From positions 1-5,500 of the forward strand of contig CAMJVA010000112.1 in the NCBI GenBank assembly GCA_946409145.1: a stretch of 5,500 bases of DNA, in the 5' to 3' direction. The DNA is from an uncultured Enterococcus sp. (GTDB lineage Bacteria; Bacillota; Bacilli; Lactobacillales; Enterococcaceae). The position numbers were made by a program, and so were the translations under genes. The notes under the pieces were generated by a model. That model did not search any database. It saw nothing but the letters and a program-made list of their open reading frames with translations, and was not told where the DNA came from. Every line of letters begins with the position of its first letter. Positions within the stretch are counted from its first letter, which is position 1. Shown here one piece after another: positions 4,974-5,500 of this stretch.

Positions 4974-5498
4974 TTACTTAGGGGCAATGCCTTCATTCCA
5001 ATAAAGTTTAATTAAAGCTTGGGTACCATTATTTTCATAGCCTGCTTTTTCTAAGGCCTCATACAGTTCTAAGGCTTTTTTAGTTGCTGGGAGATTTAAA
5101 TTTAATTTTGCCGCTTCATCTAAAGCAATTTTTAAATCTTTTACAAAATGTTTCACGAAAAATCCAGGAGTAAAGTCTTCTTTTAAAATTCTTGGAGCAT
5201 AGTTTGTTAAAGACCAGTTAGCCGCACTACCTTTTCCTACTGTTTCTAAAACTTTTTCTAAATCAAGTCCCGCAGCATTAGCATAGACTAAAAGTTCTGT
5301 CATTCCAGTCATAGTTCCAGCAATCATAATTTGATTAGCCATTTTAGTGTGTTGCCCACTGCCACAACTTCCTTGAAGCACTGCCTTAGCACAAAAATAA
5401 GTTAAAATAGGTTCAATGGCTTTGAAATCTTCTGCTTTTCCACCTGCCATTAAGGTTAAAGTACCATTTTTAGCTCCTAAATCGCCTCCTGAAACGGG
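4974..5498 (-). CDS. beta-hydroxyacid dehydrogenase-family NAD(P) oxidoreductase (N-terminus cut by window edge)
   Basis: The 174 visible codons are the C-terminal part of a 3-hydroxyisobutyrate / 6-phosphogluconate dehydrogenase-like enzyme, a soluble NAD(P)-dependent oxidoreductase of small beta-hydroxyacids. The visible sequence opens with PVSGGDLGAKNGTLTLMAGG, the family's substrate-binding stretch (usually preceded by DA). It then has GSGQHTKMANQ, the catalytic helix with the conserved lysine (codon 52) and asparagine (codon 55). The rest is the all-helical C-terminal domain, with the typical motif KDLKIALDEA. Family members are about 290 residues, so about 115 residues with the Rossmann GxGxxG fold lie beyond position 5500. 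A methionine at 5450 opens a shorter frame, but the family motif continues upstream of it, so it is internal. The substrate cannot be told from this fragment; 3-hydroxyisobutyrate, tartronate semialdehyde and succinic semialdehyde are all possible for the family. Confidence 0.92.
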   Translation of the reverse strand, partial: PVSGGDLGAKNGTLTLMAGGKAEDFKAIEPILTYFCAKAVLQGSCGSGQHTKMANQIMIAGTMTGMTELLVYANAAGLDLEKVLETVGKGSAANWSLTNYAPRILKEDFTPGFFVKHFVKDLKIALDEAAKLNLNLPATKKALELYEALEKAGYENNGTQALIKLYWNEGIAPK

Positions 5499-5500
5499 AC

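Noticed and set aside
1..5500. Mobile element, CRISPR array, tRNA/rRNA or defence or toxin system
   Set aside because: No transposase, spaced direct repeats, conserved RNA signature or accessory-gene cluster was seen. The window is housekeeping chromosome throughout.

Overview
The window comes from the chromosome of a low-GC Gram-positive bacterium of the order Lactobacillales. The best guess is Enterococcaceae or a close relative. This rests on the AT-rich DNA, strong GGAGG-type ribosome binding sites, the protein sequences of ClpX, trigger factor and EngB, and the tig-clpX-engB gene order without lon genes in between. The genus is an inference from remembered family sequences, not a database result.

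All six genes lie on the minus strand, so transcription runs from high to low coordinates. In that order they are: the C-terminal part of a beta-hydroxyacid dehydrogenase-family NAD(P) oxidoreductase (cut by the right edge); a small YkuJ/DUF1797-type protein; a TPR-like helical-repeat protein of unknown function; tig (trigger factor); clpX (AAA+ unfoldase of ClpXP); and engB/ysxC (ribosome-assembly GTPase, cut by the left edge).

The genes are not packed as a tight operon. Gaps of 124 to 181 bases separate them. Strong hairpin terminators follow ykuJ, the TPR gene and tig, and weaker candidates follow the oxidoreductase and clpX. Promoter-like sequences precede ykuJ, the TPR gene, tig and clpX, with a weak one before engB. 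tig has the best -35/-10 pair. The other three rely on an extended -10 (TGn) with a poor -35.

For clpX, the TPR gene and ykuJ, the longest open frame starts upstream of the likely start codon. The ribosome binding site, and for two of them the promoter position, favours a shorter protein.

Functionally, tig, clpX and engB form a conserved protein and ribosome homeostasis neighbourhood: nascent-chain folding, regulated unfolding and proteolysis, and 50S subunit maturation. The TPR gene sits where Bacillus subtilis has ysoA, just upstream of tig. I found no mobile element, CRISPR array, tRNA, rRNA, toxin or defence gene, and no evidence of a previously undescribed system. The points worth a second look are small regulatory structures in the intergenic gaps and the uncharacterised TPR protein.
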